From JALRBM01 sp964615445 (GTDB lineage Bacteria > Patescibacteriota > Saccharimonadia > Saccharimonadales > Saccharimonadaceae): 24,325 bases of DNA. Shown here piece after piece: positions 13,751 through 20,834 of this stretch. The notes under the pieces were generated by a model. That model saw only the letters and a list, made by a program, of their open reading frames with translations. It had not been told where the DNA came from and searched no databases. How positions within the stretch are numbered: position 1 is the first letter of the stretch; every line of letters starts with the position of its first letter. The stretch lies in NCBI GenBank assembly GCA_964615445.1, contig CAZTOK010000019.1:1-24325 (forward strand), given 5' to 3'. Made by a program: the position numbers and the translations under genes.

Positions 13751-14503
13751 ATGCAGATTCATATAGGCACATCGGGCTGGATGTATAAAGATTGGAATGG
13801 TCGGTTTTATCCACCAGAGATAAAAGGTACTAAGCAGTTACCCTATTTTGCCACGCAGTTTAAAACTGTTGAAATAAATAGCACGTTTTATCATATGCCA
13901 CGTGCAGAAACTGCAGAAAATTGGTATAAAAACGTACCAGGCGATTTTCTCTTTTCTATAAAACTCAATCGGTATCTTACGCATACAAAAAGACTCACAA
14001 TGGATGATGACTTTAGGGCAACACTGCGAGAGTTCATGGGAAGTGCAATGCGTCTAAAAGAAAAACTAGGCATCATTCTAGTACAATTGCCACCAAGTTT
14101 AAAATACGATTTATCTCGGCTTGAACAGTTTCTAGTGGAGATGAAGCTCTATAGCGTGCCTCTTGCTCTCGAATTTCGCCATGCTAGTTGGTTTACGCTA
14201 GAAGTACGTGAACTGTTAGGGCATTACAACGCCGCACAGGTTGTTAACGATTCGCCGAATCGCTGGCCGGCAGACAAGCATGTTACAGCAGATGTAGCAT
14301 ACATTCGTTTTCATGGCAGTACGTGGCTGTACCGCTCTAGCTATACTGACAAAGAGTTAGAAATATGGGCGAATTTCATAGTAAAAACGTGCGCGTCATG
14401 CTCGCATGTTTTTGCCTACTTTAATAATGACCATAATGCAGTAGCGGTGAATAATGCAAGAACGCTCCTCAAAAAAGTAAGCGATCTGAATGTGTACTCA
14501 TAG
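13751..14503 (+). CDS. DUF72 (YecE-like) family protein
   Basis: The 250-residue protein starts MQIHIGTSGWMYKDWNGRFY and continues with EINSTFYHMPRAETAENW, FLFSIKLNRYLTH, LGIILVQLPPSLKYD, LALEFRHASWF, YIRFHGSTWLYRSSYTDKEL and VFAYFNNDHNAVAVNNA. These are all the conserved blocks of DUF72, a TIM-barrel-like family whose enzymatic activity is not settled, and the length is normal. ATG 13751 was chosen because a TATAAT box is 6 nt upstream; the longer frame from 13664 reads through the neighbouring promoter. It is monocistronic before the SDR promoter. Confidence 0.9.
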   Translation: MQIHIGTSGWMYKDWNGRFYPPEIKGTKQLPYFATQFKTVEINSTFYHMPRAETAENWYKNVPGDFLFSIKLNRYLTHTKRLTMDDDFRATLREFMGSAMRLKEKLGIILVQLPPSLKYDLSRLEQFLVEMKLYSVPLALEFRHASWFTLEVRELLGHYNAAQVVNDSPNRWPADKHVTADVAYIRFHGSTWLYRSSYTDKELEIWANFIVKTCASCSHVFAYFNNDHNAVAVNNARTLLKKVSDLNVYS

Positions 14504-14508
14504 CTTGA

Positions 14509-14514
14509 TATAAT
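14509..14514 (+). promoter_or_regulatory. Extended -10 of the SDR gene
   Basis: TGA-TATAAT lies 29 nt before ATG 14544, and a strong SD (GGGAGG) lies between. This is a leadered start, unlike its neighbours. Confidence 0.6.
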
Positions 14515-14543
14515 AATAGAAAGAGTAACTAAGGGAGGTTGAA

Positions 14544-15443
14544 ATGAGCGAAGAGAATCAGTTCAAGATGCAAGATCCAACCAAACAATATGGTCCACTT
14601 AATATTCCAAAGCAAACCCAGCCTGAGCCAGGACTCGATGCAAAACTTATACCACAAGCCGATCATGGCGAAGACACCTATAAAGGTACAGGGCGATTGA
14701 AGGGAAGGAAGGCGCTTATTACTGGTGGTGATTCCGGTATTGGTCGCGCTGTTGCTATTGCGTATGCGCGCGAGGGTGCCGATGTCGCTATATCGTATTT
14801 ACCAAGTGAGCAAGTTGATGCTGATGAAACGATAAAGCAAATTGAAGCTGCTGGTCAAAAGGCTATTGGCATACCCGGTGACATTACTAGTGAAGAGTTT
14901 TGTCATGAGCTTGTGAAAAAAGCATTAAGTGAGCTTGGCGGTATCGATATTCTCGTTAATAACGCCGGCAAACAAGTTCATCAAGAAAACATTGGTGATA
15001 TTACGAGCGAGCAATTCCAGCAAACATTTATTACGAATGTGTTTGCTATGTTTTGGATTACTAAAGACGTCGTAGCGCAAATGCCTGCCGGGGCAACTAT
15101 TATTAATACGACATCCATTCAGTCATACCAACCATCACCCGGCCTGCTTGACTATGCTTCTACTAAAGGTGCTATTACAGCGTTCACTAAAAGTCTTGCC
15201 AAGATGCTCGCCGAGCGTGGCATTCGTGTCAACGCCGTGGCTCCAGGTCCCGTATGGACGCCTCTGCAACCAAGCTATGGTCAACCACAAGAAAAGCTCG
15301 TAAAATTTGGCCAAGATGTGCCACTTGGCCGTCCGGGTCAGCCTGCCGAGCTCGCGCCAACCTATGTGTTTCTCGCTTCTCAGGAATCAAGCTATATCAC
15401 CGCCGAAGTTATTGGTGTAACCGGCGGAAATCATTTGCCTTAA
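14544..15443 (+). CDS. Short-chain dehydrogenase/reductase (YghA/GSP39-like)
   Basis: The 299-residue protein has a long N-terminal extension (MQDPTKQYGPLNIPKQTQPE) typical of the YghA/general-stress-protein-39 branch of SDRs. The Rossmann motif ITGGDSGIGRA is at about 59-69, NNAG at 139-142, catalytic Ser in NTTSIQSY, and YASTK with Tyr204 and Lys208. The C-terminus SSYITAEVIGVTGGNHLP is the standard SDR end. It catalyses NAD(P)H-dependent reduction of a carbonyl or oxidation of an alcohol; the substrate is unknown, with stress roles common in this branch. GGGAGG is 5 nt before the ATG. No clear terminator separates it from the next promoter. Confidence 0.9.
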   Translation: MSEENQFKMQDPTKQYGPLNIPKQTQPEPGLDAKLIPQADHGEDTYKGTGRLKGRKALITGGDSGIGRAVAIAYAREGADVAISYLPSEQVDADETIKQIEAAGQKAIGIPGDITSEEFCHELVKKALSELGGIDILVNNAGKQVHQENIGDITSEQFQQTFITNVFAMFWITKDVVAQMPAGATIINTTSIQSYQPSPGLLDYASTKGAITAFTKSLAKMLAERGIRVNAVAPGPVWTPLQPSYGQPQEKLVKFGQDVPLGRPGQPAELAPTYVFLASQESSYITAEVIGVTGGNHLP

Positions 15444-15447
15444 TAAT

Positions 15448-15477
15448 TTGCACTTTCTGAGACCATAGTGGTATAAC
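15448..15477 (+). promoter_or_regulatory. Promoter of the tandem orphan pair
   Basis: TTGCAC (15448-15453), an 18-nt spacer, and TATAAC (15472-15477) lie upstream of the pair. The leader of about 30 nt carries GAAGGG. Confidence 0.6.
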
Positions 15478-15515
15478 TTAAAAGCCAGGTTACTTCGCTA
15501 GAAGGGATGTCTATT

Positions 15516-15827
15516 GTGGATTGGAATGAAGCAATATACTACCTACAGTCGCGAGGAATGAGCTACGAGGTGGCGCATAGGCGAATGAGTGAAGTTTCGT
15601 ATATTATGCAGGAGGCATCTCGCCTCGGAAGATCTATGGCCGTAGTACACCCTTCGCCCATAGATTCTGAAGGAAGTCTGGTGTTGGGCATACCCGATAA
15701 TTTTGACGAAATTGTTGAAGCCATATCACAAGGTTATGTGGTTGGCTTGGCCGAGTTCGATGCCAACCAAGAACCTATTAGTTTTCGTACTCTCGAAGGA
15801 ATCGATATCGCTTTTGGGGAGTTCTAA
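15516..15827 (+). CDS. Orphan protein, tandem paralog 1 (103 aa)
   Basis: This protein is not recognised. It begins with a helix-rich motif AIYYLQSRGMSYEVAHRR, then YIMQEASRLGRSMAVVHPSP, and ends in an acidic strand-rich half (SLVLGIPDNFDEIVEAISQG, GIDIAFGEF). GTG 15516 is preferred over ATG 15507 because GAAGGG at 15501-15506 is ideally spaced from the GTG and abuts the ATG. It also makes the N-terminus line up with the downstream paralog. The stop and the next ATG overlap by one base (TAATG), so translation is coupled. The shared N-terminal motif with the next gene suggests duplication and perhaps a heterodimer. Confidence 0.6.
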   Translation: MDWNEAIYYLQSRGMSYEVAHRRMSEVSYIMQEASRLGRSMAVVHPSPIDSEGSLVLGIPDNFDEIVEAISQGYVVGLAEFDANQEPISFRTLEGIDIAFGEF

Positions 15828-16129
15828 TGGAAGTGCATGACGGTGCGGTCTATCTGGTGCAGTATATGGGCATTGAGTACGAGCAAGCCTACCAACTCTC
15901 TGGGCAGCTAATGGAGTGGGTGACGGCTTGTTTTAACTCTGGTGAGACGCCAATGGCACACGCAACAGTAGATGTTCCTTCGGATTTGACTATTCAAACC
16001 CAAATCATGCCTCTTGCGTCGTACGAAGCAGTGTTTCACGCTTACGCTAGTCGTTGGCCTATAGGAACTATAGAGTACACCGCGGATGGCATGCGGCTAC
16101 AAGGCTTGCTCCCTCTACGGGGTGTGTAA
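15827..16129 (+). CDS. Orphan protein, tandem paralog 2 (100 aa)
   Basis: This protein is not recognised. Its first 25 residues (AVYLVQYMGIEYEQAYQL) align with the upstream protein (AIYYLQSRGMSYEVAHRR): A, Y, Q, G, YE and A fall in register. The next helix LSGQLMEWVTACFNSGETPM aligns with the second helix of paralog 1. The rest has diverged (PSDLTIQTQIMPLASYEAVF, RWPIGTIEYTADGMRLQG). There is no membrane segment and no catalytic motif. Its ATG overlaps the upstream stop. A strong bidirectional terminator follows 12 nt after the stop. Confidence 0.6.
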   Translation: MEVHDGAVYLVQYMGIEYEQAYQLSGQLMEWVTACFNSGETPMAHATVDVPSDLTIQTQIMPLASYEAVFHAYASRWPIGTIEYTADGMRLQGLLPLRGV

Positions 16130-16141
16130 TTTGGATAAAAG

Positions 16142-16175
16142 GTGATGGCGTAGTCAAAGTCAACTACGCCATCAC
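16142..16175. terminator. Bidirectional hairpin terminator
   Basis: A perfect 13-bp stem GTGATGGCGTAGT/ACTACGCCATCAC with loop CAAAGTCA sits between convergent stops at 16129 and 16181. Confidence 0.7.
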
Positions 16176-16180
16176 TAAAC

Positions 16181-17101
16181 TTACTTAGGCTGTAAAAATA
16201 CTTCTGCAAGCATACAGCGTACGCTTCCGCCACCGATAGTTTCGATAGTTGGAATAGCGAGAGGAAGAAGGGTTTTGTCACGTGAAAGTATCTCACGCTG
16301 TTCGTTAGTGAAATTATCAAAGGCGGTCTGTGAAATGGCGAGAAACTTCTCGCCATTTTTATTTTGCAGTTCAAGCACATTGCCGCAAAACGCATTCATC
16401 TGAGCGTGCGAAATGGCTACAATTTCGTGCCCAGTCTGCTTCAAGAGTCGTTCAAGTTCAGTGCGTTCATCTTTGTCTTTTATAGCGTCAAAGCATACAA
16501 CTGCAGTCGTACTTTCAATACCCATAAGAACGTTGGTATGGTAAATCGGCACGTTATTTTCATCTACAGCATGAAATACAAATGGCGTATAGCCTAAACT
16601 TTTCACATGCTCGTTAAAGAGCTGTTCGTCGCAGCGGATAGAAAGGCAGCCATACGTAATTTTTGCTACATGGTCAAAAATAAGTACGCCGGTACTTTCA
16701 AGATACTTACCATCAAGCTCACTCTTACTTATGTCGATAATTTCAGTAACGTCAAATTTATTTTTTAAGAGTTCGAGCGCATTGCTACTTCGCTCAACGC
16801 GTCGGCTCTCTGTTGCCATTGGGTATAAATAAATTTGTCCGCTTGGCCACATACTTAACCAGTTATTAGGAAAGACTGCATTTGGTTTTGGAGGAGTCGG
16901 TGAGTCTTCAAAAAGGGTCACGTCAATGCCATGAGAACGAAGCGTATTCACGGCTTGTTGAAACTCGCTATCTGCCTTATTAATAATTTCGGTTGCGGTG
17001 AGAGAAGAGGTGCGTTGAAATGCATTTGATTCTGCGGTTTGACTATCAAAGCCAAAGCTTGTTGGACGAACCATAAAAACAGCCGTAGGTGATTGGGGCA
17101 T
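16181..17101 (-). CDS. CtlX-like amidinotransferase/deiminase-fold hydrolase
   Basis: The 306-residue protein carries the blocks of the arginine-deiminase-related CtlX/COG4874 group: AVFMVRPTSFGFD at the N-terminus, PPKPNAVFPNNWLSMWPSG, YLESTGVLIFDH, YHTNVLMGIESTTAVVCFD, ISHAQMNAFCGNVLEL and a final ETIGGGSVRCMLAEVF. Cys296 in GGGSVRCM is the expected nucleophile, and the Glu of LEST plus the His of YHTN complete the pentein-fold active site. It likely hydrolyses a guanidino or ureido amino acid such as citrulline or a methylated arginine. SD AAGGAAC lies upstream. Its promoter overlaps that of the divergent methyltransferase. Confidence 0.85.
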   Translation of the reverse strand: MPQSPTAVFMVRPTSFGFDSQTAESNAFQRTSSLTATEIINKADSEFQQAVNTLRSHGIDVTLFEDSPTPPKPNAVFPNNWLSMWPSGQIYLYPMATESRRVERSSNALELLKNKFDVTEIIDISKSELDGKYLESTGVLIFDHVAKITYGCLSIRCDEQLFNEHVKSLGYTPFVFHAVDENNVPIYHTNVLMGIESTTAVVCFDAIKDKDERTELERLLKQTGHEIVAISHAQMNAFCGNVLELQNKNGEKFLAISQTAFDNFTNEQREILSRDKTLLPLAIPTIETIGGGSVRCMLAEVFLQPK

Positions 17102-17130
17102 AAATGTTCCTTATTTAGAGTGCTACGCAT

Positions 17131-17159
17131 AGTATACTCCTGTGCTTTTTTTGCTACAA
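17131..17159 (-). promoter_or_regulatory. Promoter of the CtlX-like gene
   Basis: On the minus strand, TTGTAG (17159-17154), a 17-nt spacer, and TATACT (17136-17131) lead to an ATG about 30 nt further on with an SD. The -35 box coincides with the -10 box of the opposite-strand gene. Confidence 0.6.
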
Positions 17160-17160
17160 T
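17155..17160 (+). promoter_or_regulatory. Extended -10 of the TylF-like gene
   Basis: TGC-TACAAT ends exactly 6 nt before ATG 17167 and overlaps the divergent promoter's -35 box. Confidence 0.65.
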
Positions 17161-17166
17161 CTCATT

Positions 17167-17748
17167 ATGCATCTTCTCTCTGACCAAGTTGATAGAACAG
17201 AAATAACTATAATTCTTCGCGAGCTTGAAAAGGTTCTTGTGGCAGAAATACCTGGAGATGTCGTAGAATTTGGTTGCTATGTAGGGACGACAAGTGTGTT
17301 TTTGGCTAAGCATTTAGCGCATACAAACAAAAAGCTTTATTTATATGATTCATTTGAGGGGTTGCCATCAAAAACAACTGAAGATGATAGTCCTGCGGGT
17401 TTGCAATTTAAAGAAGGGGAACTTTTAGCAAGTAAAAAGCAACTCATTCTCCATCTCAAGCAGGCTCATGTTCCTATGCCTCACATTACAAAAGGCTGGT
17501 TCTCAGAATTAACAGAAGTTGATATGCCTAAACAGATAGCCTTTGCTTTTTTAGATGGTGACTATTTCCATTCTATTCGTGATCCGCTGCGTCTTATTGA
17601 AAAACATCTAGTAGAAGGTGCAGTGATTATAGTAGATGATTACGCTAATGAAGCGCTGCCAGGGGCAGCAAGAGCAACTAACCAGTGGCTAAAGAGTCAT
17701 GCCGGTTCGATTAAAGTCGAACATTCTTTGGCTATTATTCATACTTGA
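17167..17748 (+). CDS. TylF-like class I SAM methyltransferase
   Basis: The 193-residue protein has the SAM-binding motif VVEFGCYVGTTSVFLAK (residues 32-48), KLYLYDSFEGLPS with the acidic ribose-binding Asp, GWFSELTEVD, then AFAFLDGDYFHSIRDPLRLI and EGAVIIVDDYANEALPGA. The DGDYFHS and VDDY motifs are typical of the TylF/macrocin O-methyltransferase family, which uses a divalent metal held by such aspartates. It is shorter than TylF (about 250 residues), mostly at the N-terminus. It probably O-methylates a sugar or other hydroxyl; the substrate is unknown. It is leaderless by promoter position. Its TGA stop lies within the -35 box of the AbrB/MFS promoter. Confidence 0.8.
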   Translation: MHLLSDQVDRTEITIILRELEKVLVAEIPGDVVEFGCYVGTTSVFLAKHLAHTNKKLYLYDSFEGLPSKTTEDDSPAGLQFKEGELLASKKQLILHLKQAHVPMPHITKGWFSELTEVDMPKQIAFAFLDGDYFHSIRDPLRLIEKHLVEGAVIIVDDYANEALPGAARATNQWLKSHAGSIKVEHSLAIIHT

Positions 17749-17766
17749 CATACTTTTCATACTTAT
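17740..17766 (+). repeat. Three CATACTT iterons, 9-bp period
   Basis: CATACTTGA, CATACTTTT and CATACTTAT follow one another without gaps, overlapping the -35 box and spacer of the AbrB/MFS promoter. This is a likely operator, possibly for the AbrB-type protein encoded just downstream. Confidence 0.65.
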
Positions 17767-17774
17767 GATACAAT
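17745..17774 (+). promoter_or_regulatory. Promoter of the AbrB/MFS operon
   Basis: TTGACA (17745-17750), an 18-nt spacer, and the extended -10 TGA-TACAAT (17769-17774) are present. ATG 17784 is 9 nt after the -10, so the leader is 0-3 nt. Confidence 0.8.
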
Positions 17775-17783
17775 CATCGTAAT

Positions 17784-18038
17784 ATGGCACGATCTATATT
17801 TCCCAGTAAAAAATTATACGGTACTGCTACCGTTGGTACTAAAGGTCAAGTGGTAATTCCTGCCGATGCCCGCGAAGAGCTGGGTATTCATGCAGGTGAT
17901 CGACTATACGTAGTTGGTTCACCAGATGCTGGATTTATTGGCCTTTTAAAAGAGGAAACCCTCGAGTCGATGATGCAGGCAGCGACGGCTCAAGTGGAAT
18001 CATTTCGTGCGTTAAAACAAGAGAAAAATAAGGAGTAA
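17784..18038 (+). CDS. AbrB/MazE/SpoVT-type transcriptional regulator
   Basis: The 84-residue protein carries one swapped-hairpin domain: GTATVGTKGQVVIPADAREE then LGIHAGDRLYVVG at residues 11-44. A short helical tail (ETLESMMQAATAQVESFRAL) probably drives oligomerisation. KGQVVIP and the G-D turn are the family hallmarks. Such proteins bind promoters as dimers or tetramers. No toxin partner follows, so an antitoxin role is unlikely. The next gene is an exporter starting 3 nt after the stop, with its SD (AAGGAG) inside this gene's end. The natural reading is an autoregulated drug-efflux operon. Confidence 0.85.
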   Translation: MARSIFPSKKLYGTATVGTKGQVVIPADAREELGIHAGDRLYVVGSPDAGFIGLLKEETLESMMQAATAQVESFRALKQEKNKE

Positions 18039-18041
18039 CCT

Positions 18042-19736
18042 ATGCATCATCACTTGAGCTTGCGTAGCAAGCTAATAATCATGATTTCGGTTATGGCTAG
18101 CCTCTTTTTAGTAGCGCTTGACCAAACCATTATTTCAACAGCACTTGGTAAGATTGTTGAGGATTTCAACGCATTTTCATCCCTTACGTGGGTCGTAACC
18201 GCGTATCTTATTACAACTACTATTACCACGCCGATTGCTGGTAAGTTTTCCGATCTTTTTGGTCGCCGTATTATGATACTTATTGGTGTATCTATTTTCA
18301 CGCTCGGCTCACTCCTTAGTGGCACAAGCGGTAATATTGATCAGCTTATTTTGTGGCGTGCTTTCCAGGGCATTGGCGGCGGTATCATTACAGCCAATGC
18401 CTTCACGATTGTAGGTGATCTTTTTGCCGCTCGTGAACGTGGAAAATGGCAGGGAATGATAGGTGCTGTCTTTGGTATAGCCTCAATTATCGGTCCGCTT
18501 CTTGGTGGATTTTTGACTGAGGCGCACAATATTTTTGGGCTAACCACTGACTGGCGCTGGACATTCTTTATCAATGTGCCAGTAGGCATTGCTGCGTTTG
18601 TTATCATTTCAATCTTTTGTCCACCACTTAAGCACGAGAACCGTCCTAAGGTAGATTATGCTGGTGCTGCGCTTCTTGCTGTTGCGCTGGCCACATTGGT
18701 GCTGGCAGTTGATAATACACAGCAAATTTTTGGCGACTTCTTACATGCTCCGGGTATGAATCTTGTCGAACTTCGCTCAGTTATGGCAGGCATTATTTTG
18801 CTCGCCGTTGGTGGATTTGTGGCAGTCGAACGTCGTGTCCAAGAGCCAATTCTCCGTTTATCGTTTTTCCGTAATCGAAATTTCTTAATTCTTACAGGTA
18901 TCGCCATGTCGGTTGGTGCCGCTATGCTTGGTTCAATACTATACCTTACCCAGTTCAACCAACAGGTGTTTGGCGCTAGTCCAACAGAGTCCGGCTTGAT
19001 GCTTCTTCCGATGATTGCCGGATTAATGCTTGTGAGCATTACGGCCGGTCAGCTTGTCTCTCGTTTTGGTAAATACAAACGTTTTATGGTTGCGGGCTTC
19101 GTTATCGCCACTATTGCTATGGCATCGCTTATTACCCTTACTCCTTCTAGTTCGTTTGTTCAAGAGTCGATTATTATGGTATTCGTTGGTGCAGGTATTG
19201 GTGCTGGAATGCCGCTTATGAACATTGCTATTCAGAATGAATTTGAGCAAAAGGACCTTGGTGTTGCCACAAGCTCAAGTCAGCTTTTCCGTGGCCTTGG
19301 CTCGACCATCGGTACGGCAGTATTTGGCATGATGCTGACTGCTGGAATTACAGCGTCACTTGGCAACATGACCAGCGATCCATATGTACAAACACTTCGT
19401 CAGTCACCGGCTGCTAGTCAAGTGCTAACCGATCCTAATGATGCCGATCAACTTCTGACGCTTAATATGCCAGAAACCAAAACAGCTATCACTAATGGCT
19501 TTACAAAAAATCTCACCAACCTTAGTGCCCCCAGTGTGACCAAGCAAAAACTACAGCAAGATTTTACTATTAAGCAAAATAACTTTGCGGATAAAATCGT
19601 CAATGCATTTTCAAGCGGCATCCATGGTATCTTTGTGGCTGCATCATCTATCATGCTCTTTGCCTTGCTTCTTAGTCTTGCCCTAAAAGAACGCCCACTG
19701 CGTTCGGCACCAGCGACCGAAACACCTGGTGCATAA
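18042..19736 (+). CDS. MFS multidrug exporter, DHA2 (EmrB/QacA) type, 14 helices
   Basis: The 564-residue protein has about fourteen transmembrane helices. The helix-1 motif LVALDQTIISTALGKIVEDF is the DHA2 family signature. Loop 2-3 motif A is GKFSDLFGRRIMIL, and helix-5 motif C is GAVFGIASIIGPLLGGFL, found in proton-antiport exporters. WRWTFFINVPVG also matches the family. A large loop at about residues 440-520 separates the last helices, as in EmrB-like proteins. It would export lipophilic or cationic compounds using the proton gradient. It is controlled with the AbrB-type gene and closed by a strong terminator. Confidence 0.92.
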   Translation: MHHHLSLRSKLIIMISVMASLFLVALDQTIISTALGKIVEDFNAFSSLTWVVTAYLITTTITTPIAGKFSDLFGRRIMILIGVSIFTLGSLLSGTSGNIDQLILWRAFQGIGGGIITANAFTIVGDLFAARERGKWQGMIGAVFGIASIIGPLLGGFLTEAHNIFGLTTDWRWTFFINVPVGIAAFVIISIFCPPLKHENRPKVDYAGAALLAVALATLVLAVDNTQQIFGDFLHAPGMNLVELRSVMAGIILLAVGGFVAVERRVQEPILRLSFFRNRNFLILTGIAMSVGAAMLGSILYLTQFNQQVFGASPTESGLMLLPMIAGLMLVSITAGQLVSRFGKYKRFMVAGFVIATIAMASLITLTPSSSFVQESIIMVFVGAGIGAGMPLMNIAIQNEFEQKDLGVATSSSQLFRGLGSTIGTAVFGMMLTAGITASLGNMTSDPYVQTLRQSPAASQVLTDPNDADQLLTLNMPETKTAITNGFTKNLTNLSAPSVTKQKLQQDFTIKQNNFADKIVNAFSSGIHGIFVAASSIMLFALLLSLALKERPLRSAPATETPGA

Positions 19737-19743
19737 AAAGAAG

Positions 19744-19775
19744 AATGCCATTGGCTGTTTCGCCAATGGCATTTT
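19744..19775. terminator. Bidirectional terminator
   Basis: A perfect 12-bp stem AATGCCATTGGC/GCCAATGGCATT with loop TGTTTC is followed by TTTTG on the plus side and lies after an A-rich stretch (AAAAAGAAG). It serves the MFS gene and the convergent orphan. Confidence 0.85.
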
Positions 19776-19783
19776 GTCATCCT

Positions 19784-20314
19784 CTAAAAGTCAATGTCGG
19801 TCTCCGATGACGGGCTTCCGTCGTATGGCCACCACGCCGTAAGATCAACGACTATGCAAAGATATAGGAGGTCCGAAGGGTTTATCCAGAACTCGCGCGC
19901 GTCGGTTGCGAACATACTAGCCCGGACATCTCCCGGCTGACGTGTTAACACTACTTGCTGCAAATTAATTCTGTAGTTATAGTACTGACCATGAACTTTT
20001 ACAATGCAGTAGTATGCACCCTCCCAGAATAGAACCATACCTTCCTCGAGCCTCATTGCCTCGATTGTGTACTGGTTGCCATCCTCTCTGACATGCTTAA
20101 TAGCTTCGACTGCTTGTCCGTAAGTCATGCCAGGCGGTGGCGTTTTCATGAGCGGACGCAAGAAACGCTCCAAGAAACGCACTTGAGCCTCTGTGGCCGG
20201 CTGTCGATTAATCAGATTTCGGAGTGCGTTGTCCGAAATAGACGGCGAAACAGTGAGTCCTAAGAAGGTGGCTGTGCGAAACATTCGCTCCCGGGCGCTC
20301 CACCAGTTTGCCAA
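19784..20314 (-). CDS. Hypothetical protein (176 aa)
   Basis: This protein is not recognised. It opens with a helical half (ATEAQVRFLERFLRPLMKTP, MTYGQAVEAIKHVRED) and continues with a beta-rich half. That half looks like a small barrel: MVLFWEGAYYCIVKVHGQYY, NYRINLQQVVLTRQPGD, then FWINPSDLLYLCIVVDLTAW. TTG 20314 is preceded by GGGGGG at 5 nt. An ATG ten codons later (20284) has GGGAG three nt upstream and is an alternative. It is soluble and without a catalytic motif. Higher GC than its flanks suggests acquisition. Confidence 0.55.
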   Translation of the reverse strand: MANWWSARERMFRTATFLGLTVSPSISDNALRNLINRQPATEAQVRFLERFLRPLMKTPPPGMTYGQAVEAIKHVREDGNQYTIEAMRLEEGMVLFWEGAYYCIVKVHGQYYNYRINLQQVVLTRQPGDVRASMFATDAREFWINPSDLLYLCIVVDLTAWWPYDGSPSSETDIDF

Positions 20315-20350
20315 GATGACCCCCCAAGATCCTTTGAGTATGACTATTTA

Positions 20351-20379
20351 ATTATAATATCTATTTATATATACGGCAA
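20351..20379 (-). promoter_or_regulatory. Promoter of the 20314-19784 orphan
   Basis: On the minus strand, TTGCCG (20379-20374), a 17-nt spacer, and TATAAT (20356-20351) lie upstream of a leader of about 30 nt. Confidence 0.65.
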
Positions 20380-20501
20380 CTTTATGTTAAAGAATTTATA
20401 TATGAGAAATGCGTAGTATAAAAGACTACACTATTGCTCTTGCCGCTGAAGTTAATTGCTTATATAGTTAAAGAATAAGCGTCATGGAAATGACGATCTG
20501 C

Positions 20502-20530
20502 TTGACGTGTGTATGCACGTTTGTTACTAT
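20502..20530 (+). promoter_or_regulatory. Promoter of the 20626 small-ORF transcript
   Basis: TTGACG (20502-20507), a 17-nt spacer, and TACTAT (20525-20530) are present. A hairpin CGTCAT-GGAA-ATGACG at 20480-20495 lies just upstream. From 20381 to 20479 I see no gene. Confidence 0.65.
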
Positions 20531-20539
20531 TCTTTATGT

Positions 20540-20594
20540 GTCCCAGCGCCACAACACGTAAAATTTCATTTTAAAGGTCGAAGCGTGCTGGGGC
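20540..20594 (+). promoter_or_regulatory. Structured leader hairpin
   Basis: GTCCCAGCGC at 20540-20549 pairs with GCGTGCTGGGGC-type sequence to 20594 (wobble pairs included). It encloses a second hairpin TAAAAT-TTC-ATTTTA at 20559-20573. A 12-codon mini-ORF (MCPSATTRKISF, 20536-20574) begins 5 nt after the -10 box and ends inside the structure. It may be a leader-peptide control region or a standalone RNA. Confidence 0.4.
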
Positions 20595-20625
20595 TGCATA
20601 TAGTACAAGGAGTACATAGTAACAC

Positions 20626-20718
20626 ATGCCAATAGCTGTCACATTTGTTCCATCCAGGAGCAAAAAGATTGCAGTGTATGTGGTGCCTGCCGAGTGGCAA
20701 CTGTATATCGCACATTAA
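20626..20718 (+). CDS. Small protein candidate (30 aa)
   Basis: ATG 20626 opens MPIAVTFVPSRSKKIAVYVV followed by PAEWQLYIAH and TAA. The alternating hydrophobic pattern suggests two beta strands. AAGGAG lies upstream but 13 nt away, which is long. The frame sits alone between a good promoter and a good terminator, so something here is transcribed as a unit. The alternative is that the whole 20537-20812 transcript is a non-coding RNA. Confidence 0.4.
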   Translation: MPIAVTFVPSRSKKIAVYVVPAEWQLYIAH

Positions 20719-20780
20719 GGAACCAATGGTTCTAAAGTGAACATCTCTTTATACCTCCGAGAGTTCACCTCAAAAAAACG

Positions 20781-20812
20781 AACACCCCAAGGCACCGGGG
20801 TGTTTTGTTTTC
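20781..20812 (+). terminator. Terminator of the small transcript
   Basis: The AACACCCC/GGGGTGTT stem is followed by TTTGTTTT. Two further hairpins precede it: GAACC-AAT-GGTTC (20720-20732) and GTGAAC/GTTCAC with TCTC/GAGA (20737-20768). Confidence 0.8.
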
Positions 20813-20834
20813 CACATCATAGACAGGAGGCAAA

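Noticed and set aside
20536..20812. tmRNA, RNase P RNA or SRP RNA
   Set aside because: None of the conserved sequence elements of these RNAs can be found in the transcript.
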